8,153 bases of DNA from Spirochaetaceae bacterium (GCA_031265635.1 JAISCK010000209.1:1-8153); one strand, 5' to 3'; positions 1 to 6,304 are shown, counted from the stretch's first letter. Notes: generated from the sequence alone by a model not told the origin. A program made the numbers and translations.

Positions 1-534
1 CGGAACCATGTGGACACGGTGGCGTGCAACGATGCCTTTGACACCCTCAAGGGCATCATGAGGTTCTTCAAGGGGCACTACTACCTCGTGCCCCCCCTTT
101 CAAAAATTGATTTTGCGGAACTTGGCTTCCGGGAGAGGGACCCCGGCCCCTCGCCAATACCGGTCCCCACGGACGTGCCCCTGGTAAGCGCCGTCTACCC
201 CGGCGGCCCCCACCTTATCCTGGTCATGCTGTCCGTCCTCCCCGGCGCGCTTGCCATGAGCGAGCGTGGCGACTACGGCTTTGCCCTCTACGTCGGCGTC
301 ATGCCCCAGGGCGGGGCCACGCTGGAACAGGCGGCGTCGGTCAAGCACTACCTGCGGGAACCCCCGCTGGACGGCGAGAGCCTTATACACCACGCCTTTA
401 CGCGCCGGAGCAAGGAACTGGTCGTCTTTGACGCTGCCGAATCCGGCATGACCGCGTACTTCTGCGCCCGCTACGAGAACCAGAAAGGCCAAAAAGGGAC
501 CTGGGGCCCGGTAGCCCAGGCGATTATTCCGTGA
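1..534 (+). CDS. Conserved hypothetical protein, C-terminal part (5' end outside the window)
   Basis: The reading frame is open from the first base (it reads Arg-Asn-His before the GTG at 10) and ends at TGA 532-534, so 177 residues of a longer protein are seen. No ribosome binding site precedes the GTG at 10, so I treat the gene as entering from the left. Visible landmarks are a segment resembling a short helix (FFKGHYYLVPP), a proline-rich linker (SPIPVPTDVPLV), and a C-terminal segment TAYFCARYENQKGQKGTWGP ending in AIIP. From memory, this order (helical part, PIPVPT linker, beta-rich part ending in aromatic RYEN-x-KG-x-x-GxWGP and AIIP) is typical of a widespread family of roughly 200-230-residue hypothetical proteins in gut Treponema and Bacteroides. 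No function is known to me. The beta-rich end may be a fibronectin-like fold, which is inference. The segment has no membrane anchor. It is convergent with the lipoprotein gene on the minus strand. Confidence 0.75.
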   Translation, partial: RNHVDTVACNDAFDTLKGIMRFFKGHYYLVPPLSKIDFAELGFRERDPGPSPIPVPTDVPLVSAVYPGGPHLILVMLSVLPGALAMSERGDYGFALYVGVMPQGGATLEQAASVKHYLREPPLDGESLIHHAFTRRSKELVVFDAAESGMTAYFCARYENQKGQKGTWGPVAQAIIP

Positions 535-538
535 TTCC

Positions 539-1306
539 TCACTCCGGAGCGTTGCGGGGCAGCCATACAAAGCCGTCCCGCGACACTTTGACTACGCCCT
601 GGGGCGAAACCAGGGTATCCACCCAGGGGGCGGTTTTAAGTTCCCACGGGTCCCCGGCGGGAGGGACGGCAAAGGGGCTTGAGGCTGCCCAGGGGCCGGC
701 GGCGGGGGCCGGGACGCTGAGGGTTCCGGTATGGGCCGAAACCAGGCGGCGTCTGTCAAAGCCCGACGCTATGGTTTTTTCGGCCACGCCGGTCCAGTCT
801 ACGAGCCAGGGGTCGTTTCGTATTTCCCCGGACAGCGCCGAGGCGTTGCCGCCTGAAAAAAGTTCCCGGAAGCGGGGCCAGTCAAAGCGGTCCGGGCTGC
901 GGGAACTCCCCCAGCCGAGGCGGGCAAGTTCCCGGTAAAAAAAGGCGTCTACCCCTCCCTGCCAACTGAGCATTACCCTGTCCCCCGAGCAGTCAAAGGG
1001 CAGTATGGCCCCGGCGGGGCGGAAGACGCCTTTTCCGCAGCCAAAGCGGGGCCAGGCAAGAACCGCCCCGGTCCAGGTTTCGCCGCTTGCTATGCTGATC
1101 TGGCCAAGGCCGTTTTCGGCATCCGCCTGCCGCCACTGCCCGCTGTTGTCCATCCATTCAACATGCCAGGAAGGGGACCCAAGCAAGGCCCAGGACTCAG
1201 GCAGTCCGGGCGCCGTAAGCGTATAGGACGCCGGGATGAGCGGCCCTGAGCAGGACACCAGAAAAAAGAACGCGATTAACACGGAAAAACAGCCGGAATA
1301 TTTCAT
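539..1306 (-). CDS. Predicted lipoprotein, tryptophan-rich, function unknown
   Basis: A 255-residue protein read right to left from ATG 1306-1304 to TGA 541-539. The N-terminus has a signal peptide: a Lys at residue 2, a hydrophobic stretch at about 6-17, then L-V-S-C with Cys19 as the likely lipidated residue and Ser at +2. This suggests an exported, membrane-anchored protein; inner versus outer membrane cannot be told. The only ATG that supplies the signal peptide is this one. The mature part holds fifteen tryptophans in the full 255 residues, spread along the chain (residues 39, 47, 51, 58, 78, 85, 115, 132, 143, 167, 171, 206, 221, 228, 248), plus two cysteines (90 and 106) that could form a disulfide. 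I recognise no catalytic motif or named domain. A beta-rich, ligand- or glycan-binding protein is possible but is speculation. No Shine-Dalgarno sequence lies close to the start; a TATACT box sits four bases upstream. The gene diverges from the 469-residue gene. Confidence 0.8.
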   Translation of the reverse strand: MKYSGCFSVLIAFFFLVSCSGPLIPASYTLTAPGLPESWALLGSPSWHVEWMDNSGQWRQADAENGLGQISIASGETWTGAVLAWPRFGCGKGVFRPAGAILPFDCSGDRVMLSWQGGVDAFFYRELARLGWGSSRSPDRFDWPRFRELFSGGNASALSGEIRNDPWLVDWTGVAEKTIASGFDRRRLVSAHTGTLSVPAPAAGPWAASSPFAVPPAGDPWELKTAPWVDTLVSPQGVVKVSRDGFVWLPRNAPE

Positions 1307-1310
1307 ATAT

Positions 1311-1316
1311 AGTATA
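1311..1316 (-). promoter_or_regulatory. Possible -10 box for the lipoprotein gene
   Basis: On the minus strand the sequence reads TATACT and then four bases before the ATG at 1306. It matches the -10 consensus at five of six positions. No convincing -35 lies 16-18 bases upstream; the best TTAAAG is 20 bases away. If real, the transcript would begin at or inside the start codon, giving a leaderless message. An unseen promoter further upstream, inside the neighbouring gene, is the alternative. Confidence 0.3.
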
Positions 1317-1333
1317 AGGCCCCATGCTGAAGA

Positions 1334-1362
1334 TTGCTTTAATTATGAAAATATAGCATACT
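1334..1362 (+). promoter_or_regulatory. Possible promoter of the 469-residue gene
   Basis: TTGCTT (1334-1339) and CATACT (1357-1362) are 17 bases apart, a canonical spacing, in a markedly AT-rich 65-base gap between two divergent starts. A competing -10 is TATAGC at 1352-1357. Transcription would start about 1364-1369, leaving only a few untranslated bases before ATG 1372. The promoter would also serve the downstream peptide-binding lipoprotein gene, which has none of its own in sight. Confidence 0.4.
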
Positions 1363-1371
1363 GTAGGCGAT

Positions 1372-2781
1372 ATGCCAGAAGCTCAAGAATATACCCGGCT
1401 TCATGCCCAGGCGCTTGAGGCCCGGCAGCATTGGCTGGAAGAAACAGAACTGCCCCGCCTTAAAGAAGGCTTCCGCTTTTTTCATACGTCCTTTGATACT
1501 ATCTACCACATGCTGCTTAAAAAAGGCATGGTGCAGGAGGACCCCTACAAGCAGGAAACAAAAGTAGGCGAACTGGAAGTCCCTCCCACCGGGGCGCTCA
1601 ACGAGGCAAAGAAAATAGACGAGCTTTCCATACGGCTGTCCAATTATGATAACCAGATCGACTTCCTGGTCAACTTTTATCAGTTTTCAATTGAATTTCT
1701 TACTATTGATCGGATAAAACGCATAGTGGGGCTGGTCAAATACATTGACTGGGCCCATTTTAACAACGCGTCGCCGAGCCACAACACCAAGGCCCTGGCC
1801 GAACTTATCAGCGCCGAAAAGGGCAGCATAGACCAGATCTCCATGACCATCATAAGCGAGTCCCTTGATACGCTCCAGAAAGCCGCCGGAACCATCATGG
1901 GCATACTCAGGGAACTGGTCGATTACCAGCGCGAATATATCAAGGGCCAGATACGGGAAAAAATAAGCGGCAGCCTGGATTTTGCCCCTGACGCGGGGCT
2001 CTCGAAAAAAAGCGAAATACTCGCCCAGATCAGAAAAAAATGTTCCGCCGCGGGTCTTCCCTTTTCAACAGAAATAACCGAAGAACTCATAAACGAAGAC
2101 TATACGCCCCAGGGCAAAGCCCTTAAAGAAAAGATACTCAAAGGCCTGGTCCTGCCTGACGCCAAACCAAAGGTAAGGAAACAGCAGATTTCCTTTAAGA
2201 CATTCCTTGCCGACGGGCTTCATATCCTGGGTTCCGTTTCCCAGACCATTGCCGACATAGTGGTCAAGATAGACGAAAACAACGCCGTCCTTGAAAGCAC
2301 CAGGCAAAATTTCTGGGACAAGGTGCGCAAGGCGTTTCAGGAAATGATGCGCAAGCCTCCCGAGCCGCTGATATACAGGCTCCAGTACCTGGACCCGGTC
2401 AAGGGGACAAACACCAAAGAAGATGTAAATTATTATACCCTCAAGGCCGATCTCGAAAAAAAGATACGCACGACAGCCGCCCTGCACGCGCGGCCCGGAA
2501 CGTCCCGCCTGGACTCCATGGGAGAAGACCAGCTCCTTTCTCTCCTTGAAAAGGGCGTCATGGATATACAAAACACCCACAAGATACTTTCGGCGCTGGA
2601 TGAATTTTTCAAGATCAGCGCGCCGCCTGAAGTACGGGACAAGATCAAGGGAATAAAACCGGAACTTGCCACCATAAAAAACGCCATAGTAAACGCGAAT
2701 CAGAAACGGTATGAATACAGCGCCCAAAAGGAAGAAACCGAACAGCTCAAGAAACTTGGCGTTGATGTTTATACTCCGTAA
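1372..2781 (+). CDS. Helix-rich cytoplasmic protein of unknown function
   Basis: A 469-residue protein from ATG 1372 to TAA 2779-2781. I do not recognise the family. There is no signal peptide, no membrane segment and no cysteine cluster, so a soluble cytoplasmic protein is likely. The composition is charged and rich in Glu, Lys, Leu and Ile, with long stretches that look alpha-helical: about 1-50, 78-125 (ending in a hydrophobic run around FLVNFYQFSIEFLTIDRIKRIVGLVKY), 140-200, 270-330, and a probable coiled-coil-like tail at about 390-460. Short acidic or proline-containing linkers separate them (near 60-72 and 335-350). No nucleotide-binding loop or catalytic triad is visible. The start has only a weak AGG four bases upstream of ATG 1372; an in-frame ATG further in would remove conserved-looking sequence, so I keep 1372. 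It is followed after 51 bases by the peptide-binding lipoprotein gene, with no terminator or promoter between, suggesting one operon. Whether the two proteins act together is unknown. Confidence 0.85.
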   Translation: MPEAQEYTRLHAQALEARQHWLEETELPRLKEGFRFFHTSFDTIYHMLLKKGMVQEDPYKQETKVGELEVPPTGALNEAKKIDELSIRLSNYDNQIDFLVNFYQFSIEFLTIDRIKRIVGLVKYIDWAHFNNASPSHNTKALAELISAEKGSIDQISMTIISESLDTLQKAAGTIMGILRELVDYQREYIKGQIREKISGSLDFAPDAGLSKKSEILAQIRKKCSAAGLPFSTEITEELINEDYTPQGKALKEKILKGLVLPDAKPKVRKQQISFKTFLADGLHILGSVSQTIADIVVKIDENNAVLESTRQNFWDKVRKAFQEMMRKPPEPLIYRLQYLDPVKGTNTKEDVNYYTLKADLEKKIRTTAALHARPGTSRLDSMGEDQLLSLLEKGVMDIQNTHKILSALDEFFKISAPPEVRDKIKGIKPELATIKNAIVNANQKRYEYSAQKEETEQLKKLGVDVYTP

Positions 2782-2820
2782 GCAAGACCGAATACCCCGC
2801 CGGGGGACTTGTCCGCGGCA

Positions 2821-2825
2821 AAGGA
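2821..2825 (+). promoter_or_regulatory. Ribosome binding site that fixes the start of the peptide-binding lipoprotein gene
   Basis: AAGGA lies seven bases before ATG 2833. This favours 2833 over the in-frame TTG at 2809, and the resulting N-terminus (a basic stretch followed by the hydrophobic core) is a normal lipoprotein signal peptide. Confidence 0.7.
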
Positions 2826-2832
2826 TGCTACC

Positions 2833-4518
2833 ATGAATACACTATCGATAAAGAAAAAGAAGGTCCCGCGAAAAAGGTCCTGCCTTGCCGCCCTCATTCC
2901 GGCGCTGCTGCTCCTTGCTTCCTGCGCCACGGACAAACCGGCGGCCCCTGAGCCGGAGAAGCCGCCTCTCCAGGAAGCAACGGTCAGGCCCGGTATACAG
3001 GACCGTACCGAACTGAGCGTGGTCTTTTCCAGCGGCAGGATGGAACTTGATTTCCGCAAATCCTACCTCGCAAACGAGGCCCAGCTTTTTACCGCCCTTT
3101 ATGAGGGCCTTTTTTCCTATCATCCCTTTACCATGGAACCTGTTCCCGCCCTGGCTTCGGCCTGGAGCCTTTCGGAGGACAAAAAGGTCTGGACCTTTAC
3201 CATACGGGAAAACGCCCGGTACTGGAACGGCGAACCCGTGCTGGCAAGCCATTTCCGCGACGCGTGGCTTTCCCTCCTTGACCCGAAAAAGGACTCGCCC
3301 TACTCTTCCCTCTTTGACGTTATCAAGGGCGCGCGGGAATACCGCCTTAACATACTCTCCGGTCCTGACGAGGTCGGCATAACGGTCTCCGGCGAGCGTA
3401 CCCTGGTCGTAACCCTTAACGCGCCGGCCTCTTTTTTCCCCAGCATGCTCTGCCATCACTCCTTCAGCCCCATACACCCTTCCATGACCGCCGAGGAAGA
3501 CTGGTCGGCAAAGCCGCCTGTTTCAAACGGCCCTTTCTATATAATCGAACAAAACGCGGGACGCATACTCCTTGCCAAAAACGAGCTTTACTGGGATGCC
3601 GCGCGGGTGAGCCTCAAGCGCCTTGTCATACGCTTTTCCGGAACTCCCGAAGAAGCCGCGTCTTTCTGGAATTCGGGCGAGGCCCGCTGGATAAACGGCG
3701 ATGTTGACATAGCGGCTTTGCAGGACAGGAGCGGCCTCATGGTAAACGCCATGTTTGCCACCCACTATTACTTTATACGTTCAGACAGGGCGCCCTGGAC
3801 CGATTACCGCGTGAGAAAAGCCCTGTCCGTTTCCCTGCCCTGGGCCGAAATACGGGAAGGCCATTATCTTCCCGCCAAAACCCTCATCTATCCCATACCG
3901 GGGTATCCCGAAGTAAGCGGCGTTGAGGAACGGGACCTTGTGGAGGCAAAAAGGCTTCTGGAAGAAGCCGGATACTCAGGCGGACAGGGGCTGCCGGAAC
4001 TGGTGATACGCCTTACTCCGTCGGAAGAGGCCGGACGCATAGGGGGCCTCATGGCTTCAACCTGGAAAGAAGAACTGGGCATCAATGTCAGGGTAGAAGT
4101 CATTCCCTTTGAACGTTACTTTGAGTCCCTCAAGCGGGGCGGCTATGATGTGGGCTCGTCAACCTGGATAGGCGATTTTGCCGACCCCTATACCTTCCTC
4201 CAGATGTGGTGCAGGGATTCAAACCTTAACGACGCCAAATACAGTGATGATGAATACGAAACGTTAATCGAAAGATCCATGGGCGCCGAAGGAGAAGAGC
4301 GCTGGAAACTCCTGGCCGAAGCCGAGGCACTGCTCCTTGACCGGGGCGCCGTACTCCCCATTTCCTACAGCCCCGCGCTGAACATCATCGACATGGACGA
4401 GATTGACGGCTGGTTTCCCAACGCGCTGAACATACACCCCTTTAAGTATTTTTCGTTTAAGGCTTTCAGGCCCCTGCCCGGAGTGGTGCGGGCCGGGACA
4501 GGAAGCGCGAAAGGCTAA
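2833..4518 (+). CDS. oppA: Oligopeptide ABC transporter substrate-binding lipoprotein (OppA type)
   Basis: A 561-residue member of the extracellular solute-binding protein family 5. It should bind peptides outside the inner membrane and hand them to an Opp/Dpp permease. The signal peptide has an unusually long basic front (KKKK at 7-10, then RKR at 13-15), a hydrophobic core to about residue 28, and the lipobox L-A-S-C with Cys31. The mature protein then has a proline/glutamate-rich tether (about 35-50). Family landmarks seen in order are the LYEGLFSYHP...PALASAW segment near 90-115, WTFTIRENARYWNGEPV with its W-x-N-G core near 122-138, LLDPKKDSPYSSLF, NGPFYIIE with ELYWDA, and the DYRVRKALSVS segment in the second lobe. 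Length is typical for OppA. No permease or ATPase genes adjoin it, so partners must be encoded elsewhere. It may therefore be an orphan binding protein with a different ligand range. Its 3' end is followed by a GC-rich hairpin. Confidence 0.9.
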   Translation: MNTLSIKKKKVPRKRSCLAALIPALLLLASCATDKPAAPEPEKPPLQEATVRPGIQDRTELSVVFSSGRMELDFRKSYLANEAQLFTALYEGLFSYHPFTMEPVPALASAWSLSEDKKVWTFTIRENARYWNGEPVLASHFRDAWLSLLDPKKDSPYSSLFDVIKGAREYRLNILSGPDEVGITVSGERTLVVTLNAPASFFPSMLCHHSFSPIHPSMTAEEDWSAKPPVSNGPFYIIEQNAGRILLAKNELYWDAARVSLKRLVIRFSGTPEEAASFWNSGEARWINGDVDIAALQDRSGLMVNAMFATHYYFIRSDRAPWTDYRVRKALSVSLPWAEIREGHYLPAKTLIYPIPGYPEVSGVEERDLVEAKRLLEEAGYSGGQGLPELVIRLTPSEEAGRIGGLMASTWKEELGINVRVEVIPFERYFESLKRGGYDVGSSTWIGDFADPYTFLQMWCRDSNLNDAKYSDDEYETLIERSMGAEGEERWKLLAEAEALLLDRGAVLPISYSPALNIIDMDEIDGWFPNALNIHPFKYFSFKAFRPLPGVVRAGTGSAKG

Positions 4519-4550
4519 AGGCGTCAGGGCGGGGTCCCGCGCGCCTTATT
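4518..4550 (+). terminator. Possible weak intrinsic terminator after oppA
   Basis: AAGGCG (4518-4523) pairs with CGCCTT (4542-4547), and inside it GCGG (4529-4532) pairs with CCGC (4537-4540) around a four-base loop. The two stems are joined by an asymmetric internal loop (five bases on one side, one on the other). Only TTATT follows, so the U-tract is poor. It directly abuts the -35 of the carD promoter. Confidence 0.4.
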
Positions 4551-4577
4551 GTGGAAGAGCGTTTTTCGTGCTATAAT
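4549..4577 (+). promoter_or_regulatory. Promoter of the carD-ispD-ispF-nth run
   Basis: TTGTGG (4549-4554) and TATAAT (4572-4577) are separated by 17 bases. The -10 is a perfect consensus and carries the extended element TG one base upstream (4569-4570). The -35 matches only TTG. Transcription should start near 4584-4586, at or one or two bases from the ATG of carD. Confidence 0.7.
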
Positions 4578-4585
4578 AGTCGGTA

Positions 4586-5083
4586 ATGAGTAAAGCTAAA
4601 CCCTTTCAGGTAAACCAGAAAATCGTATACCCAAGCCAGGGAGTCGGGGTTGTTACCGCCGTACAGGACAAGGTCTTTAAGAGCCAGAAAATCCCCTATT
4701 ATATGATTTATCTTGAAGTTTCCGACATGACCATTATGGTTCCGGTAGGCAAGGCCGAAGAACTGGGCATACGGCCCATAGTCCACAAGGACCAGGCCCT
4801 CAGGGCACTGGAACTCATCGGCGAAGAGTACGAGCCCATTCCCTCGGACTGGAAACTCCGTTATCAGATGAACCTCGATCTCCTCAAAAAAGGGAGCGTT
4901 ATGGATATAGCTACCATAGTCCGTTCCCTCTACCACCGGAGCAAGGTCAAGGAACTGCCCATACTGGAACGCAAACTGTATGATTCGGCCCTCAAGCTCC
5001 TTGAAGACGAGGTTTCCTTTTCCCTTAAAAAACCAAAGGATGAAATTGAATCCATGATCTTTACCCGCCTGGAGTCAAGGTAG
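4586..5083 (+). CDS. carD: CarD/CdnL-type RNA polymerase-binding transcription regulator
   Basis: A 165-residue protein of the CarD/CdnL family. Members bind the beta subunit of RNA polymerase with their N-terminal domain and stabilise the open promoter complex with the C-terminal helical domain, influencing rRNA and housekeeping promoters. The N-terminal Tudor-like domain (about 6-66) shows the diagnostic KIVYPSQGVGVV stretch at 12-23 and the TIMVPVGKAEELGIRP segment at 49-64. The C-terminal domain (about 70-160) has DWKLRY with Trp89 at the position of the family's DNA-minor-groove wedge tryptophan, then the IATIVRSLYHRSK and ERKLYDSALKLLEDEV helices. Length is normal for the family. ATG 4586 is the only start that keeps the first strand, yet no Shine-Dalgarno lies before it; the strong promoter just upstream predicts a leaderless message. 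The next gene starts nine bases after its stop. Confidence 0.93.
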   Translation: MSKAKPFQVNQKIVYPSQGVGVVTAVQDKVFKSQKIPYYMIYLEVSDMTIMVPVGKAEELGIRPIVHKDQALRALELIGEEYEPIPSDWKLRYQMNLDLLKKGSVMDIATIVRSLYHRSKVKELPILERKLYDSALKLLEDEVSFSLKKPKDEIESMIFTRLESR

Positions 5084-5087
5084 GCGG
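5082..5087 (+). promoter_or_regulatory. Ribosome binding site of ispD, overlapping the carD stop codon
   Basis: AGGCGG lies five bases before ATG 5093 and includes the last two bases of the carD TAG. Ribosomes finishing carD would release on this site, favouring translational coupling. Confidence 0.5.
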
Positions 5088-5092
5088 CCTCC

Positions 5093-5803
5093 ATGACAGC
5101 CGCGCTTATCTGTGCAGCAGGCGCGTCAACCCGCATGGGGGGCGTTAAAAAGGAATACCAAATCCTTCCCGGCGCCTTTGACGGGGAAAAAAACCCCGTT
5201 ACCGTGCTTGGGGCCGTGGTTTCCGCCTTTGCCGGTCTTCCCGAAATAGGTCTTATTGTCATAGCCATTCCTCCCGGTTCTCTTGCCGAAGAAGCCGAGG
5301 CAAGGGCCGCCCTGGGCGAAGTCCTCTCAGGCGGCGAAAAGGCGCCTGTTTATCTGGTAAACGGCGGCCCCACACGCCGCGCCTCGGTGCATCTGGCCCT
5401 TGAGTTTCTCAAACGCCACAACCCCGCCCAGGTGCTTATCCATGACGGCGCGCGCCCCTGGGTCAGCGAAAAACTCATAAGGAGCGTCATCAACGCTGTC
5501 CTCAGATGCGGCGCGGCGCTGCCCCTGCTTCCCTTCCATGAAACCCCCAAAGAAATAGACAGTTCGGGCTTTGTGATCCGCCATTTACACCGGGCCTCGG
5601 TTGCCGTGGCCCAGACCCCCCAGGGGTTTCTCTTTCCTGACATACTCAGGGCCCACGAACTTGCCGCGAAAAAAGAACAGGAAGGCTTTGAATACACCGA
5701 TGACGCGGAGGTGTGGGGAGAATTCATCGGGAAGGTCGCCGGTGTTCCGGGAGAAAGGGCCAACAAAAAAATCACCTTTCCCGAAGATTTGGAAGGAGGC
5801 TGA
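5093..5803 (+). CDS. ispD: 2-C-methyl-D-erythritol 4-phosphate cytidylyltransferase
   Basis: A 236-residue IspD, which transfers CMP from CTP to methylerythritol phosphate in the third step of the MEP isoprenoid pathway in the cytoplasm. The nucleotide-binding front is AAGASTRMGGVKKEY at 8-22 (Arg14 and Lys20 correspond to the catalytic Arg and Lys of the family). Further motifs are GGPTRRASV (91-99), HDGARP (117-122), AQTPQGF (173-179), TDDAE (202-206), and the closing NKKITFPEDL (224-233), whose lysine matches the substrate-binding Lys of the E. coli enzyme. Length is normal (about 230). Between the catalytic lysine and the following strand there is a short insertion of about six to eight residues around FDGEKNP compared with E. 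coli, probably a loop. The gene lies nine bases after carD and ends three bases before the ispF start. It is a separate enzyme rather than an IspD-IspF fusion, because the TGA at 5801-5803 is followed by a new start. Confidence 0.94.
   Translation: MTAALICAAGASTRMGGVKKEYQILPGAFDGEKNPVTVLGAVVSAFAGLPEIGLIVIAIPPGSLAEEAEARAALGEVLSGGEKAPVYLVNGGPTRRASVHLALEFLKRHNPAQVLIHDGARPWVSEKLIRSVINAVLRCGAALPLLPFHETPKEIDSSGFVIRHLHRASVAVAQTPQGFLFPDILRAHELAAKKEQEGFEYTDDAEVWGEFIGKVAGVPGERANKKITFPEDLEGG
5791..5799 (+). promoter_or_regulatory. Strong ribosome binding site of ispF, inside the ispD end
   Basis: GGAAGGAGG, the best Shine-Dalgarno in the window, lies seven bases before GTG 5807. It decides the GTG start of ispF and lies within the last codons of ispD. 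Confidence 0.85.
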
Positions 5804-5806
5804 ACA

Positions 5807-6304
5807 GTGATCCGCATAGGACTGGGCAGGGACCTTCACCGCATGGCTCAAGGCAGGCGTTTTTTGCTCGGCGGGGTTGAGCTTCCCTCCGACAAGGGCG
5901 AACTGGGCCACTCTGACGGCGATGTTCTTGCCCACGCGATAACCGACGCCCTGCTCGGCGCGGCGGCCCTCGCCGACATAGGCGAACTCTTTCCCCCTTC
6001 CGCCCCGGAGTGGAAGGACGCCGATTCCCTTGAACTCCTCAAAGGCGCCTGGCAAAAAGTACGGGAAGAAGGCTGGCGTCTTGTAAACCTTGACTGCGTT
6101 GTCAGCGCGGAAAAGCCCAAACTGCTTCCCTACAGGGAAGCGATACGCGCGTCCCTCTCTTCGGCCCTCGGCGTCGAGACCGGCGCGGTATTTGTCAAGG
6201 GAAAAACCAGCGAAGGACTCGGCCCCGTCGGATCAGGCGAGGCCGTAGAAGCCCTGGCCGTATGCCTCCTTGAAAGGACAGATACGCCAAAGGACAGCGC
6301 ATGA
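5807..6304 (+). CDS. ispF: 2-C-methyl-D-erythritol 2,4-cyclodiphosphate synthase
   Basis: A 165-residue IspF, which cyclises CDP-methylerythritol phosphate to the cyclic diphosphate with release of CMP; the enzyme is a homotrimer with zinc at the active site. The metal ligands of the family are present: Asp9 and His11 (in GRDLH) and His43. The signature GHSDGDVLAHAITDALLGAA spans 34-53, followed by ADIGELFP (56-63). The C-terminal KTSEGLGPVGSGEA stretch matches the family's closing motif. Length is normal. The start is GTG 5807, set by a strong Shine-Dalgarno, three bases after ispD. The gene ends with TGA overlapping the ATG of nth (ATGA at 6301-6304). The enzyme acts two steps after IspD; the intervening kinase IspE is not encoded here. 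Confidence 0.95.
   Translation: MIRIGLGRDLHRMAQGRRFLLGGVELPSDKGELGHSDGDVLAHAITDALLGAAALADIGELFPPSAPEWKDADSLELLKGAWQKVREEGWRLVNLDCVVSAEKPKLLPYREAIRASLSSALGVETGAVFVKGKTSEGLGPVGSGEAVEALAVCLLERTDTPKDSA
6289..6294 (+). promoter_or_regulatory. Ribosome binding site of nth
   Basis: AAAGGA lies six bases before ATG 6301, inside the ispF coding end. It supports the long form of Nth with its extra N-terminal tail rather than a later start. Confidence 0.65.

Noticed and set aside
10..12. GTG as the true start of the first gene
   Set aside because: The frame is open to the window edge, no ribosome binding site precedes it, and the family I recall has additional N-terminal sequence.
531..938. Plus-strand open frame of 135 codons
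   Set aside because: It lies entirely antisense to the lipoprotein gene, has a low-complexity Ser/Arg/Pro/Gly product and no Shine-Dalgarno; a by-product of GC-rich codon use.
2065..2727. Long minus-strand open frame opposite the 469-residue gene
   Set aside because: Its product is an unnatural Tyr/Phe/Val/Gly-rich shadow of charged codons on the other strand; no start signal seen.
2794..2806. CCCC-GCC-GGGG mini-hairpin in the gap before oppA as a terminator
   Set aside because: The stem is only four pairs and no U-tract follows; read-through into oppA is more likely.
2809..2811. TTG as start of the peptide-binding lipoprotein
   Set aside because: It has a G-run upstream, but ATG 2833 has a proper AAGGA at seven bases and gives a normal lipoprotein signal peptide.
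2842..3477. Long minus-strand open frame opposite oppA
   Set aside because: It overlaps a clear family-5 binding protein over its whole length and shows no domain.
5585..6055. Minus-strand open frame spanning the ispD-ispF junction
   Set aside because: It is antisense to two genes with all catalytic motifs, so it is a shadow.
5093..6304. Fused bifunctional IspDF
   Set aside because: A TGA at 5801-5803 ends ispD, and ispF starts in another frame at GTG 5807 with the strongest ribosome binding site in the window.
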